From Corticium candelabrum (taxonomy: Eukaryota > Porifera > Homoscleromorpha > Homosclerophorida > Plakinidae): a DNA stretch of 64,000 nt. Made by a program: the position numbers and the translations under genes. Within the stretch, counting starts at the first letter, position 1. Each line of letters begins with the position of its first letter. Location: NCBI RefSeq assembly GCF_963422355.1, contig NC_085088.1:62001-126000 (forward strand), read 5' to 3'. The notes below the pieces were generated by a model. That model saw only the letters and a list, made by a program, of their open reading frames with translations. It ran no database searches and was not told the DNA's origin. This document shows, piece by piece, positions 26,100 through 52,862 of this stretch.

Positions 26100-28754
26100 A
26101 TGTCTCTCAAGAAAGAATTTGTTGCTGTTGAGATGCGAGATGCATTTTTTACAGGTGGTTCTGTGCTGTCAATCGGTTGCACCAGTGAGCTGATCTGTCA
26201 AAATGGCAGCGTGATGAGTGTGCTGGATATTGAATGTGAGCGAGTGGTAAGAGATCTAGGAAAATCAGACCAGGAAGACGGGACAGACCCTATACTTTGC
26301 TTTGCTGTTAGTCCCGACGGCAAACGTGTTGTGGCCGCATATCGCTCATTTCTTTTGAAGCAGTTTGATGTTGAAAACGGAAAATGTGAGAGACAATGGA
26401 AGGCTTATACGGGACCCGCCTCGTCTATTGCATTTGACTCGTCATCCACTCTAGTAGCTAGTGGATTTACTGACGGCTTAGTAAGGGTTTGGGATTGTAT
26501 TCAATGCTACTGGACTCACCATCTCCGAGGTTCTCGTGGTCGAGTTTCTTTGTCTCAGTTTCATCCCATGCAAATGAGACACATGCTCTACACAGCTGCT
26601 GATGATTACGTTATCAGAGCATGGGATCTGAAGTCATCTCAGTGTATAACTGTATTTGAAGCTCATTCGAGTTCTGTAACAGCAATATCTTTGTCGATTT
26701 CAGGCAACAAGCTTGTTAGCAGTGGAAGAGACAAAATGATTCACATTTGGAACACAAGAAATGGCCAGCTGAAGAATAGTATTCCAGTTATGGAACAGAT
26801 TGAGGCTTGTCTTGTGGTGCCTCACACATTGCGTTTACCTGGAATGGATGCAGCTTGTCTCACTGAGCTGCAATTTGTTGTCTGTGGAGAGAATGGAAAG
26901 CTATCTGTTTGGCAGTCAGATGGAAAATGTTTGTTTTCACAGCAAAGTTTAAAAGATGGAGCATTTGTTACACAACTTTTGCCTCTTTTGCAACATGGCA
27001 AAATAGTTACTGTGACTTTTGACCATCGAATTTTAGTTTGGAATTTAGACTTCTCACTTTGTAAGCAGTTTGTCGGTTTCTCTGATGAAATCCTAGATGT
27101 TGCTTGTGTTCATAATGGCCAACTCGCTGTGGTCTCCAATAGCAACAATGTTCGCATATCTTCGTTGGGTTCTCTCGGAGTAAAGCTTCTTACTGGTCAC
27201 AGAGACACTGTCCTTGGATTGGACGTGTCAAGAGATGGTTCACTGATAGCTACGTGCTCTAAGGACAACACAGTGAGAGTTTGGAAACTCAATCAGTCAA
27301 TTGACTATCTTTGCATTGGTGAAGGTGTTGGTCACACTCGACCTGTTGGTTGTGTAAGTATTTCTAAGTCTTGTTGGTTTTTGGTGAGTGGATCAGAAGA
27401 CTTCACATTAAAACATTGGGATGCTAAGAGTCTAGAGAAACTACTTGAAAACTCACCAAAAAAGTTAGTATGCAGTTGGACTCAGAAGGCTCATGACAAG
27501 GCAATTAATACTGTAGCTGTTTCTCCCAACGACAAGTTGATTGCAACTGGCTCTCAAGATCGAACAGCCAAAGTATGGAGTTCAACAGGCTCCTTGGTGA
27601 ATACACTACGAGGTCACAAACGTGGAGTATGGTGTGTTTGCTTTTCTCCAGTTGATAAGTGTCTTGCCACATGTTCAGGAGATATGACGATAAAAATCTG
27701 GAGCTTGACTGATGCTGTTTGTGTAAAAACATTGGAAGGCCACTCTCAATCAGTGCTACGAGTTCTATTTATTTCTAATGGAATGCAGTTAGTTTCTTGT
27801 GGCTCAGATGGTTTAATCAAACTGTGGAATGTGAAAAACAACGAATGTGTGGCTACATTAGACAAACACATAGGCAAAGTGTGGGCTTTAGCTGTCACGG
27901 AGGATGGAGATTTTGTAGTGTCCGGTGGATCTGACTCTTTATTGGTCGTGTGGAAAGACTGCACCAAGGAAAGTGAAGATCAGAAGAGAATGGACATTGA
28001 AATTGAGACACAGCAAGAACAAGAACTCATTAATCTGTTGCAAAAGAAAGATTACAGTCAAGCTGTACGGCTGTCTTTGTCTCTCGGTCAACCTCGTAGA
28101 CTCTTCTCTGTTGTGTCATCGATTGTTGACAGTTTGGATGGTAAAACAGAACTAGCTAAATTTGTTGGTTCATTGGCGAAGGATCAATTAGACCAGTTGA
28201 TATCATACACAGTGACATGGAACATGAACTCAAAGAGCAGTCGAGTATCTCAATCACTCCTTCATCTTATCTTGTGCACTATTAACCCAGACACTCTCAT
28301 GGAGTTGCCTTCGATGAAGGGCAATCTTGAATCTTTGCTGCCATATACAGAGAGACACATGTCTCGCACAGCTCGAATGATGCAGCAAGCAATGTTTGTG
28401 GATTATACATGGCAAATGATGAGAAGTGGGATTGTGGAAAGTGTGTTTGCTGAAGGTGCTATAGAACAAGGAAACGAAATGAGCCAATGGACTGAGGACG
28501 ATCATGATGAGCTAATCACAGAATCTAGGTGTGATGAAGAGAAACAAGCCACTTCTGCTGTCCTTGGTGTTAGTAGCAATGCATCTGAAGTGATTGGAAA
28601 AGATACTACTGATGAACATCAAAATACTGTAGCTAAGCTTACTAGAAAGAAAACCAGAAGAGCAAGAAAACAACATGATTACGATACAAGCACATGCACT
28701 GACTTTTCATCTCTACAGAAATCAAAACGGCTTCGCATCAAAACTGATGACTAA
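26100..28754 (+). CDS. TBL3: WD40 protein TBL3 / UTP13, SSU processome component
   Basis: A single uninterrupted frame of 884 residues. The first 640 or so residues form about a dozen WD40 blades, e.g. LVSSGRDKMIHIWN, IATCSKDNTVRVWK, LVSGSEDFTLKHWD, IATGSQDRTAKVWS, LATCSGDMTIKIWS. After the blades comes the Utp13 C-terminal domain (QEQELINLLQKKDYSQAVRL...), then an acidic and basic tail (TRKKTRRARKQ) that looks nuclear/nucleolar. Yeast Utp13 is part of the UTP-B complex (Pwp2) that cleaves and folds pre-18S rRNA in the nucleolus. It is the only clearly intronless long gene in the window, so a past retrocopy origin is possible. Tandem WD repeats plus Utp13 domain favour TBL3 over other WD proteins. 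Confidence 0.93.
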   Translation: MSLKKEFVAVEMRDAFFTGGSVLSIGCTSELICQNGSVMSVLDIECERVVRDLGKSDQEDGTDPILCFAVSPDGKRVVAAYRSFLLKQFDVENGKCERQWKAYTGPASSIAFDSSSTLVASGFTDGLVRVWDCIQCYWTHHLRGSRGRVSLSQFHPMQMRHMLYTAADDYVIRAWDLKSSQCITVFEAHSSSVTAISLSISGNKLVSSGRDKMIHIWNTRNGQLKNSIPVMEQIEACLVVPHTLRLPGMDAACLTELQFVVCGENGKLSVWQSDGKCLFSQQSLKDGAFVTQLLPLLQHGKIVTVTFDHRILVWNLDFSLCKQFVGFSDEILDVACVHNGQLAVVSNSNNVRISSLGSLGVKLLTGHRDTVLGLDVSRDGSLIATCSKDNTVRVWKLNQSIDYLCIGEGVGHTRPVGCVSISKSCWFLVSGSEDFTLKHWDAKSLEKLLENSPKKLVCSWTQKAHDKAINTVAVSPNDKLIATGSQDRTAKVWSSTGSLVNTLRGHKRGVWCVCFSPVDKCLATCSGDMTIKIWSLTDAVCVKTLEGHSQSVLRVLFISNGMQLVSCGSDGLIKLWNVKNNECVATLDKHIGKVWALAVTEDGDFVVSGGSDSLLVVWKDCTKESEDQKRMDIEIETQQEQELINLLQKKDYSQAVRLSLSLGQPRRLFSVVSSIVDSLDGKTELAKFVGSLAKDQLDQLISYTVTWNMNSKSSRVSQSLLHLILCTINPDTLMELPSMKGNLESLLPYTERHMSRTARMMQQAMFVDYTWQMMRSGIVESVFAEGAIEQGNEMSQWTEDDHDELITESRCDEEKQATSAVLGVSSNASEVIGKDTTDEHQNTVAKLTRKKTRRARKQHDYDTSTCTDFSSLQKSKRLRIKTDD

Positions 28755-29169
28755 CAAGCTAATTACAACAGTGTCACGATTGACAGTCACTTGCAGCTTG
28801 CTGCTAATTTGTTTCACGTTTTACTAGTCTAGTTCATGAATGGAATGCACCTGCTCTTGTTTACGTACACTAGTGTCTAAATTGTATATGAGAATAACTT
28901 AGTGGGATGTCCGTTTGTTGTGCGTACGGTTTGTCGAATTGGGGGCTGCTTACAGCTATTTACATCGCGTTGCGTGTGTTCTCTATTGGGTGCTGGTAGT
29001 AACGCTAGCAACAGGTAGGAGTGACCGCGCAAGCGTGTGTCTTACGTTATTCAAAGCCATTCTCTCTATCGTTGTTTTGGTGATGTAATCGATGAACGAC
29101 TGTTTTTAGAAATCGCTTATATTCCGACAGCGAAGTGTCAACAAGTCATAGTAAATCGGTGGAAGAGAA
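28755..29169. other. Intergenic spacer
   Basis: Nothing coding is supported between TBL3 and the next gene. The last 200 bases before 29170 are CG-richer than the neighbourhood and probably contain the promoter and 5' UTR of that gene. Confidence 0.4.
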
Positions 29170-43456
<14,287 letters not shown>

Positions 43457-43620
43457 TGGTTCACACCAAGACAATGAGTTTTTCTTTCTCCCAACACCTA
43501 ATACCTATTAATTCATCAATCATCCAATGGATGTCTATGTACATGTACAGTGACAGCTAGCTTAGTGCTCTAATTGCAAGAATGTAGCAACTGTTGATAG
43601 CAAATGATAGCATTGCTGGC

Positions 43621-45953
43621 CTACAAGACATGCGTTGTGTGCAGGTTGTTTTGCACGGTGATATCAAGTACAGAGTCTAATACTTTCTTCATGTCATTTG
43701 TGTCTGTTGCACACAAAAGATGCGTGTAAATATCTTTTTCATCTTTGCGTTTGTTCAACAGTTCAAATTGAGCTTGAATGTACGCTGATGCCTCGACAGC
43801 ATTGCTTCCTCCTACGCAAGAAATAAATAATAATGCTTGTTATTATTATCAATTGTAGGAAGTACACATCAATGTATGTACCATCAGTTTGTCTAGCTGC
43901 TGCATGGCAACGTAATGTTCAGGTTTTAGGATGCTCTGTATTGCCCTTGTCTTTGCTTGCCACATGTAGTTTGCTGTGGAGCATGCATTTGGACTAGGAG
44001 ATTGGTAAAGTGACTGGTGCCAATGACCACACAACAAATTATGTGCATCATGTACGGTAGTTTCAAAAAGTTGTACAAAGTAATGTTCTTGGTAATAGGA
44101 AGACTAACAGGCACCTGAAATGATGTCTGGCTGCAGGACTCACACATACACAAACACACACACACACAACAACAACAACAACAAGCAACAACTACTGTAC
44201 TGCTCATTAGTAGTAAATGTAGACTTTCGAAACAAGAAATTTCAATTTTGTATTGTGACATATTACCTTGGTATTCAGGAAAGCAGACTGTGAGTGGAGA
44301 TTCTTTAATCTTTTGTTCAAATAAATCACGTTTGTTGAGTATGAGCATGATTGACGTGCTGGCAAACCATCTGTTGTTAAGAATGCTCCCAAACAATCGC
44401 AAACTTTCTTGCAATCGGTTCTGTGGACAAAGTAACAAAAAGGCAAATGGCCACATCATTTTGATTTTTATTAAGAGTCTTACCACTTCACTGTCCTCAC
44501 GAAGGGTTTGATTGTATGCACTCAGTGCAACACAAAACAGAACACAATCTACATTTTGAAAGCAATGTATCCATTTCTTTCTTTCTGATCGTTGTCCTCC
44601 CACATCCCACAAGCTTCAAACATTAATTAATACACAAACTCATTAGCATATGTGGAATTCACTATTTTCTCTTGTCGCGTGTTATTGCTCACTTGAATTT
44701 GAAGCCACTGTGAATGAATGGCATCTCTACAACACCGGTTGATTTCACTCGTGTTCTCAATATGTCCTGCTCATTCGGAACATACTCAGAATGAGATATT
44801 CGATCAACACTGTCTAAGTAGCTAAAACCAAAGAAACTTTGCATGTTGTTGTATTACCACTAAACGTTGCCAGGAAGACTTACTATTTTGCTGAATCATT
44901 TAACTGGTATTCATTATTTCTTTCGTAGCACCTGTGGACTCCTTGATCTGCCCATAACCGTTTCATCGCAGACACTAGCTCACTAGACCATGGCTTTGTG
45001 TCTGACTGCTGGGCAATTGTTGTCAACACCAACCTGGCATCTTCTTGCTGTAGCAAAAAATGCAAGGAGGTTTTAACTATGATGCAGAAAACAGACAGAC
45101 AGGAAGGAAACTTTTCTTATCACACCATACACATAACCTTGTTTCAAAGTAGAGAGTTTATGTAATAAAGGCAAAATGTATGGGTTTACTGAAACAAACT
45201 AGTATATAGTTCCCTGTTATGGAAACAGTGTTGGAAAGACTAGGAGACAACGAGAAACCATGCATGCATGTACCTTTGCTAACAGTCACAAAACAACAAC
45301 ACATTTCTAACTCACTCTTATTTTATCTGTGCAAAGAATCGTCTTATAATTTTTGTTCTCTACTGCTTTTGTGAAGAAGTCTTAGAATCAATCATGAATG
45401 AAGCCCAAACACATTCTGTAGAGTCAAATTGTGTCATTCAATCCCGATCCTTATATATATATAGGTTAGAACGTGACCAAACTTTTATACTATTTACATA
45501 TCTATACAATATTCTCAACGTCTAGCTTACTGCAGATGGATTGTGGCTTTCCATAGGAATTCGCAGCTGCCCCATTGCTTTCAGTATTGCTGCCAGAGAC
45601 TGCACGGTGTTGCTGAAGACAATTGGTCTGCTTTCCTCTTTCTCTTCATTTGAGAAACCTTCAGTGTAGATCAGTCTACAAAACAAGTCCCGTATAGACA
45701 ATACATCAAACACGAAGGTTCTCATTACTTTATTTGTCTTCTTATTGTTGTTTTTCCGGACTCTCCAGCACCTGAAAAAGGAGAGTCGTTAGATAACGCA
45801 AGGTGCGACAAAGATGTGGGCGTAGTTATCACCAAGTAGGAGGAGCTTCAGTTCTTTCGGTTCTGCAGTTTGTTCATCTTCTCCGTTTTCTTCTACAGCG
45901 TTATAAGCTTCCTCAATCGCCTTCTTTTGTGCTTTGGTCAACGCACAGCCCAT
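43621..45953 (-). CDS. Heterotrimeric G-protein alpha subunit, Gi/o-like
   Basis: Eight minus-strand exons (45953-45833, 45771-45729, 45675-45531, 45047-44884, 44821-44693, 44613-44484, 44420-44267, 43811-43621) join to 358 residues. N-terminal MGC offers myristoylation and palmitoylation sites. G motifs: P-loop GAGESGKTT (usual GKST), switch [12 protein letters not shown], switch [18 protein letters not shown] (usual NKKD/NKQD), and CATDT. The helical domain carries [20 protein letters not shown], closest to Gi/o forms. The C-terminus NNLHTTHVL lacks the cysteine modified by pertussis toxin. The receptor-contact tail is therefore unusual. Acts at the plasma membrane, coupling GPCRs to effectors; subclass assignment is inferred. 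Confidence 0.95.
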
Positions 45954-46109
45954 AGCGATAACGTACACAGTACCCCAACGAATTCGACACAATCAAATGG
46001 GCGGAGTCAAGCCCGGGTCATGTGACACAACGTTTTCACGTGACAAGTACGAGCAATTACAAGCATACAAAAAAATTCTTATACCAGATTATACAATCGT
46101 AATAGCACT

Positions 46110-46592
46110 CTAGCAACAGCCTTTCTTCTTCCTTTCTTTCTCAACAGGTTCATGCAATAAGATTGTTCCTCCAGGAGAAGTTGGTGTTCCAGGAACAACT
46201 GCGTCTGATGGCAGAGATTTGGCTATCAGACAAGAACCAAAGCAAATTACCATGACATTATCGTACCAAACTTAACATTTCCATGTTTTCAACTCACTGA
46301 TATCAATAAACAACTGCTGAACATTTACAGCCATCTTGGCACTCGTCTCGGCAAACAGGGCTCCCACTGATTCTGCATACTCTGCAGCGTCTTCTTTGAG
46401 AACCTACAAACAGCAACAAGATTACATTTATTGGTTGTCTCCAAATTCAAGTCAGAATTAAACCTGTCGTTGGTCGGCCAAATCACACTTATTTCCAGCA
46501 ATTGCTATGACAACATCTCGTGGACCCAGCTGTTTTAGTTCTTTAATCCAATTTTGCAGTGTTTTGAATGAAGCCTACATTCACAAAATCAG

Positions 46593-46685
<93 letters not shown>

Positions 46686-47739
46686 CTACAACCACCATTA
46701 CAACTTACAGCATTAGTAACATCATAAACCACAATTGCAGCAGCTGCCCCTCTGTAGTACATAGGTGCTAAACCTCGATACTAAAAATTAAGAATTTGGA
46801 ACACCAAATAAGCTAACACATATTACAAACAGTCTACAAACCTTCTCCTGTCCTGCTGTATCCCATATTTGATACTTGAAAGTTCGATCATCAACAATAA
46901 GCGTTTTAGACATGAATGATGCACTAATCACAAAAGCTCAGTTTAAAACAATAGAATGTGGTATGGGTACGTCTATATTCTCACCCAATAGTGTTCTCTA
47001 GATAATCAGTGAATGTATCAGACACAAACCTTAAGACTAGACATGATTTCCCAACTCCAGCATCCTGTAGATGGACAGAAGACCATTTCAGTACAACTAC
47101 ACGCAGACACGCTTCAAATTTACACACAACCACAAGTAACACTGCTAAAATAGTCTGTAATCATCGAAGGACGTGTCAAGATGACCAAACGCACAGGACA
47201 GCTGAGCAGCAGTAGCCAATGTCAGGCAACTCAATAACGCATGACAAGAGGTTTGCAATTTCTGGGTCAAATGTATTGTGTCTTCACAATTATCTGACTT
47301 GTCACTACTACCTCCTGTTTCAGGACTTGGACTCTGTGCCCATCTGGTAACTCTCAGAAAACAACCACTCTGATATTTACTAGTAAAATGACGAGACTGA
47401 GTTATGTACTATAAGGCCCTCACCTCAGTTATCAAACAGAGGATTGCAAAGCATTTGGTTCAGAGAAACCTCATGCCACCAGAACAGAAGGGTGGTCAGT
47501 GGGTACGTCCTCTTGTGCAAATTTCCTAACTTAAAAATCAACTGTTGATTAGCAAACTGTTCATCAAAGATCGTAAGACGACGCACAGGAGTTTGAAAGT
47601 GGCTTTTGTAGACTACCAAACAAGTTAAGACAGTGAACCACACAGCTGGTTACATCATCCCATTTTAGACATGTGCACGCACATGTGACGTCCACATGAG
47701 AAAATACAACAAACGCGTACAATTTCACCCACTGAACCT

Positions 47740-47827
<88 letters not shown>

Positions 47828-48024
47828 AACATTTCCGCCAAACTTTAGGCAAGGTAATCGTTAATTAAATTACGCAAGCCATCTAGTTGATCAAGATGGC
47901 CTCCATGTCAGGTGATCACAACAGTGAACCACATAAATACTCACCACGCTACAGCTACAAAAGCAATCTAGTATTGACACTTACTTACTCCCAGTAAGCA
48001 AAGCTTGATCTCACGCATTGACAT
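46110..48024 (-). CDS. Rab GTPase, Rab22/Rab31-like (Rab5 group)
   Basis: Seven minus-strand exons (48024-47989, 47064-46985, 46923-46842, 46780-46709, 46574-46464, 46403-46298, 46222-46110) give 199 residues. Motifs: GDAGVGKS P-loop, ENTIGASFMSK switch I, [20 protein letters not shown] switch II, GNKCDL, ETSAK, and C-terminal KKKGCC for double geranylgeranylation. Helix SFKTLQNWIKELKQLGP and DAAEYAESVGALF resemble Rab22A/Rab31, regulators of early endosome and recycling traffic. It starts about 200 bases from the divergent small membrane protein gene. Rab5 itself is the main alternative; the ELKQLGP and GNKCDLAD blocks do not separate the two. Confidence 0.93.
46597..46683. repeat. CA microsatellite
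   Basis: About 43 CA units within a Rab gene intron, 25 bases from the nearest exon border (46709). Confidence 0.92.
47742..47826. repeat. GT microsatellite
   Basis: About 42 GT units in the first intron of the Rab gene. Confidence 0.92.
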
Positions 48025-48224
48025 CGTCCTACTCTGCTACAATCACGTGGCCAACTCAAACACTCTAGAGAAGTCGCAGCACCTAGAAAACCGTCCGTAA
48101 TACCAAGACAAGACCAGCTAAATCGCACTTATAAACAGAAAGAGTCTATTTATATTCCAACTTCCCGGATAATCCTAGGTCTCCTGGATATCCCGGATAA
48201 CGTTACGACAAGCGACTCGACGCA

Positions 48225-48663
48225 ATGAAAATTCTCTTTGGGTTGTCTTTCTGGCTCTTGTTTAATTTTGGTTTTGCGGATTTTGTATGCCAGGGTGATT
48301 GTGGGATATACTCGTGTACAAGTGGAGTTGGGTTATACTGTTGTGGACCTTGTGATTGCTGCCTAGATCTCATTTCTGCCTGGTGGTTCTGGCTTATTCT
48401 CGTCAGTTTGTGTCTCTAGCGACTGTAACCGTGTACTAGTGTACTTCTAACATGTCTGCCTGTACTTGCAGGTGTTTTTCATCTTCTTTTTTGCCATTTG
48501 TGGCGGCTGCTTCTACCGTCGACGTTACCGCTATCGCTACGCTGTCGTAAGGACTGCAGATCCGGTGATAACAACGACGAGTAGCACGACGACATATAAC
48601 TATGGCTCCACACATCCTCCTTCGTACGATCAGAAGCCACCGCCGTACAATCCGATGAAGTAG
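48225..48663 (+). CDS. Small Cys-rich single-pass membrane protein with PPxY tail
   Basis: Exons 48225-48401 and 48472-48663 give 122 residues. A signal peptide (MKILFGLSFWLLFNFGF) precedes a short luminal region with eight or so cysteines (CQGDCGIYSCTSGVGLYCCG, PCDCC), then a membrane span (WWFWLILVFFIFFFAICGG), a basic stop-transfer run (YRRRYRYRY), and a Pro/Ser/Thr tail ending PPSYDQKPPPYNPMK. The layout resembles the VOPP1/WBP1/Shisa-type adaptors, whose PPxY motifs bind WW domains of Nedd4-family ubiquitin ligases. Orthology is not claimed. It lies head-to-head with the Rab gene and directly upstream of PRDX4. Confidence 0.75.
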
Positions 48664-48878
48664 GCCTAACTGTCTACTGAAGTCGAACTCGAAGGGAATT
48701 ACTTGACGCCTAGACTAGCGTATGGGTTTCAGTTACTTTACTGCGCTGTCATTTTCGTTTTTTTTTTGCTGCAAATACTTTTACAGTCTACTAGAAACAG
48801 ATACGGAAATTCCGTTTCCGCATTCTACAGCACGCGCGCTAACGGAACGTAGACGCATGCGCTTCGAGGACTCCAGCG

Positions 48879-50758
48879 ATGTGGTGTGTACTATGCTTAT
48901 TCCCTCTCTTCATAGCCCTTACAGCAGCAGACGCGAACGACGCCAATGCTGCGTGCTACACATATGCTGGCGGCCAAGTGTATCCTGGCGAGAGAGTGCG
49001 AGGTGGCGAGCACACACTGCAATGGAGCAAGGCACAGAGTAAGCCAGTCGTTACGCGAGATTTTTAGCTGATGTGAATGCTTTGTTTATGCAGTTTCTAA
49101 AGCTGCTCCAGATTTTGACGGAACTGCTGTTGTAAATGGAGAATTCAAAGAAGTCAAACTATCAGATTTTAGAGGCAGGTCTACGCCACTCATACTGTTT
49201 TTGTCAGCAAACACATGCATTACTATATAGTAGGATTCGCTTTGTCACGCCTTTGTCAAGTGTATTGGAGCAGTTTGTCAGCATTTGCATAGTACTACAT
49301 CTCACTATTGAAAATAGACCATAGTAAGAGCAGTGCTTTATAGGGCAGCTTCTTTATAGGAATAGATGACACTTAACGCAGGGAAGAATTGTGAGCAAAC
49401 AACACTTGTTAAATCACCAGTTTGTAGTCTTTTGTATTGTACTGTTGAACTGTAAACGTTCATGCACGCAAAATCATTTTCAATCATTGAGAATAAACCA
49501 AGTGACACATATTACATATATTGCATTGCTTTTCTCATCACTGTTTGCATTTGTCCAGGCAAGTACTTGGTGTTCTTCTTTTATCCACTTGACTTGTAAG
49601 TAAACTGTAACTATACTGTACTGTACTGTTAAATGGTTTGTAAAAATTGTCTGTTCGTGTGCTTGTTTCCTTATCTGTTTGCTGGCTGGTTTCAAACCTA
49701 GTGTTTGCCCACTTGTACATGCTCACTCATCTACTCACTGTTTTGCATATCTACCATTTTTGTTGATATGGCTAAGTGATTTTAACTAATCTTTTCTGTT
49801 GTAGCACATTTGTCTGTCCAACTGAGATCGTAGCATTCAGTGATCGAATTGCTGAATTTAAGAAGATCAATACAGAAGTTGTTGCCTGCAGTGTAGACAG
49901 CCCCTTCACTCATTTGGCATGGTCTGCTTGATTGAATCAGTGACATAATAATGTCCCTTAATTAAGTGTGTGACATTTTGTTTTTAGGATAAACACCCCA
50001 CGAAAGGAAGGTGGACTCGGTCATGTCAACATTCCTATTCTTTCTGATCTAACTCATCAGATCTCAAAAGATTACGGAGTGTTATTGGAGAACGAAGGTC
50101 ACACACTGCGGTAGCAATGCCTACAGAGATCACGTACAGTAAATTGTTACGTCAGCTGTTTCTTGGTTGGTTTAGAGGCTTGTTTATTATTGATGATAAA
50201 GGGATTTTGAGGCAAATAACAATGAATGATCTGCCTGTAAGTTGTTATGCATTGTTTGATTTACTCGTTTGTTTAGTTTGCATTTGTGTCAGGTTGGTAG
50301 GTCTGTTGACGAGACTTTGCGTTTGGTTCAAGCTTTTCAGTACACTGACAGTCATGGAGAGGGTTTGTCAATCTTTCTGTTTGTTTATTTTTTTCTCGTC
50401 ATCTGTATTTTTTATTGTCAGTGATGTCTGATTGGCTTTTTTCAGTATTTTTGTTATTAGAATGCAGTGAAGCTCTTTGTGTTTTATGTCACTCTAGTGC
50501 CTTGTTTACACTGTTGTCCATCGTACTGTTTGTCTTGTCATTTTCTATTGCTTTGATGGCATCATGATGACTTTATGTTGCAGTGTGTCCAGCTGGTTGG
50601 AAACCTGGAAGTGACACTGTGAGGATGGACATTACTCGTCTTAGTGATCTCATGTTGTTTAGTGCTTTAATTGTGCGTAGATTGTGCCTGATCCAACTAG
50701 TAAACTTCAATATTTCAAGAAACAGGAAGAAGTTGAAGATCAGAAGACTGAAGAATAG
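48879..50758 (+). CDS. PRDX4: Peroxiredoxin-4, ER-type 2-Cys peroxiredoxin
   Basis: Nine exons (48879-49038, 49094-49174, 49559-49595, 49805-49921, 49988-50110, 50176-50236, 50293-50362, 50584-50618, 50681-50758) give 253 residues. A signal peptide ([15 protein letters not shown]) is followed by the PRDX4-specific [13 protein letters not shown]. The peroxidatic Cys is in DFTFVCPTE and the resolving Cys in [16 protein letters not shown] and the C-terminal YF motif of hyperoxidation-sensitive enzymes are present ([10 protein letters not shown]). PRDX4 reduces hydrogen peroxide in the secretory pathway and helps PDI oxidise. Intron 2 has a GC donor (AGAG|GCAGGT). Start set at the signal-peptide ATG. 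Confidence 0.96.
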
Positions 50759-50821
50759 ACTCCTTATAGTTCATATAAACTGTGGTGGTTTCTCATTCTG
50801 TTGTGCTATGTGATCATGTAG

Positions 50822-51196
50822 CTATATAATAGTATAGTGGATATGCATGGCTACAAAACACAGACTGTCATAACCAGTACAACTTTGCAGTACACTGTAC
50901 AGCAAGTTCGCCGTCAAGGTTGATTCCAACAGAGTAAGAATGTATAGTTTCCCTGGACAGGTTAGTGTGATCCTGTACACTTTGCGTACACGAATTTGTA
51001 TGTCCCGTATGTTTTCTGATGTCGCGGAAACCGTCAGACTATTCCAGTAGAACTGGCCATGGAACGGTAGGATATAGAACTCAGTTGAAACGTAAGAGAT
51101 AGATGATCGTTTAGTTGCTTCTATAGGTAAGAGGAGCAACAGAGACGTCGACTGGCAACACAACATGTACACAGGCAACAAGTGCAGCAGCAGCAC
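50822..51196 (-). CDS. Open frame with signal-peptide-like start, unidentified
   Basis: A 124-codon minus-strand frame starts with a hydrophobic leader (MLLLHLLPVYMLCC) and continues with mixed polar sequence (TVSATSENIRDIQIRVRKVY). No family is recognised and it converges on the end of PRDX4. It could be a short secreted protein or a chance frame. Confidence 0.22.
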   Translation of the reverse strand: MLLLHLLPVYMLCCQSTSLLLLLPIEATKRSSISYVSTEFYILPFHGQFYWNSLTVSATSENIRDIQIRVRKVYRITLTCPGKLYILTLLESTLTANLLYSVLQSCTGYDSLCFVAMHIHYTII

Positions 51197-51443
51197 GTTA
51201 GTTCAGCACAACTATTACCTATAACTTGTGTTTGTTGCTTACTTTAGTTAGGATTTGAGCGTATGTTAATTTGTTGGTAAAATGTTTGTCTCATTTAATT
51301 AATTAATTATTATCAAATTTGAGTAAGTTATAAATAGCTACTATATTATAGTTATTTAAGTTAATAAATAATTATCTAACTATTAATAACTATTAATAAT
51401 TATCTAGATAGTTTAATTAATAAATGTGAAAACCATGGTATAG

Positions 51444-51662
51444 TTGCATGAATATTCGTCTACGTTGCAAGATCCAACAACAGACAATAAAGATCTTAAA
51501 TGTTTGTGTGCCTACTACTTTCTCACTCTTGGCTCATGTCGCTCGAATTCTCCTTGCAGACATGCTTACCGAATGAAAGAGGAACGTAACAATGTCAGTT
51601 TCGATAGGTGTGCCCCTTTTGGTGATCGACGCTGGAGCGATAAAGCTCTCTATTCTGTCTGA
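51444..51662 (+). CDS. Possible exon with CCCH-like zinc-finger pattern
   Basis: A 72-codon frame contains CAYYFLTLGSCRSNSPCRHA, spaced roughly like a CCCH finger (C-Y-x-L-G-x-C-x-x-x-x-x-C-R-H), and ends SDKALYSV then stop. No supporting neighbour exons were found in the AT-rich flank. It may be an isolated exon or remnant. Confidence 0.25.
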   Translation: MHEYSSTLQDPTTDNKDLKCLCAYYFLTLGSCRSNSPCRHAYRMKEERNNVSFDRCAPFGDRRWSDKALYSV

Positions 51663-52479
<817 letters not shown>

Positions 52480-52493
<14 letters not shown>

Positions 52494-52862
52494 ATGATGG
52501 AGGACCGAATCAGTGAGAAGGCAAGGCTGCAACGAATTCAACTGATGGTGGTACTGTATGAAGGAGCCTTCTTTTCTGCAAGCATTGAAGCTAGTTTTTT
52601 GACAAGCGTAGTTGTTTTTCTGCCAGTTCCACCAGTGCAGGAAAGTACGATAAGAATGAATGACCTTGTTCTACCTGACGAACCCTTTGCTCATATTTGC
52701 AACATTTGTCTTGTTCATGTCGACGAAAAAGTGAATCAAGTGACGAGGAAACATAGGACAGGCAATTGGGGTTAAAACCTGGACGTCAAAGAACGTCTTC
52801 TCAAAACAACCTCCCCAAACACTGCATGCTGAATTGCCTAAATGAGCTTTTTTATCCATGTT
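52480..52862 (-). mobile_element. Remnant of a retroelement C-terminal region
   Basis: The minus strand reads FFDVQVLTPIACPMFPRHLI and then, in shifted frame, KYEQRVRQVEQGHSFLSYFP, resembling the D(V/I)RV..P.A......YRHHE...R.YEQR...VE.GSF.PL segment often found at the C-terminus of animal non-LTR retroelement polyproteins. Frame shifts show decay. Family uncertain. Confidence 0.4.
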
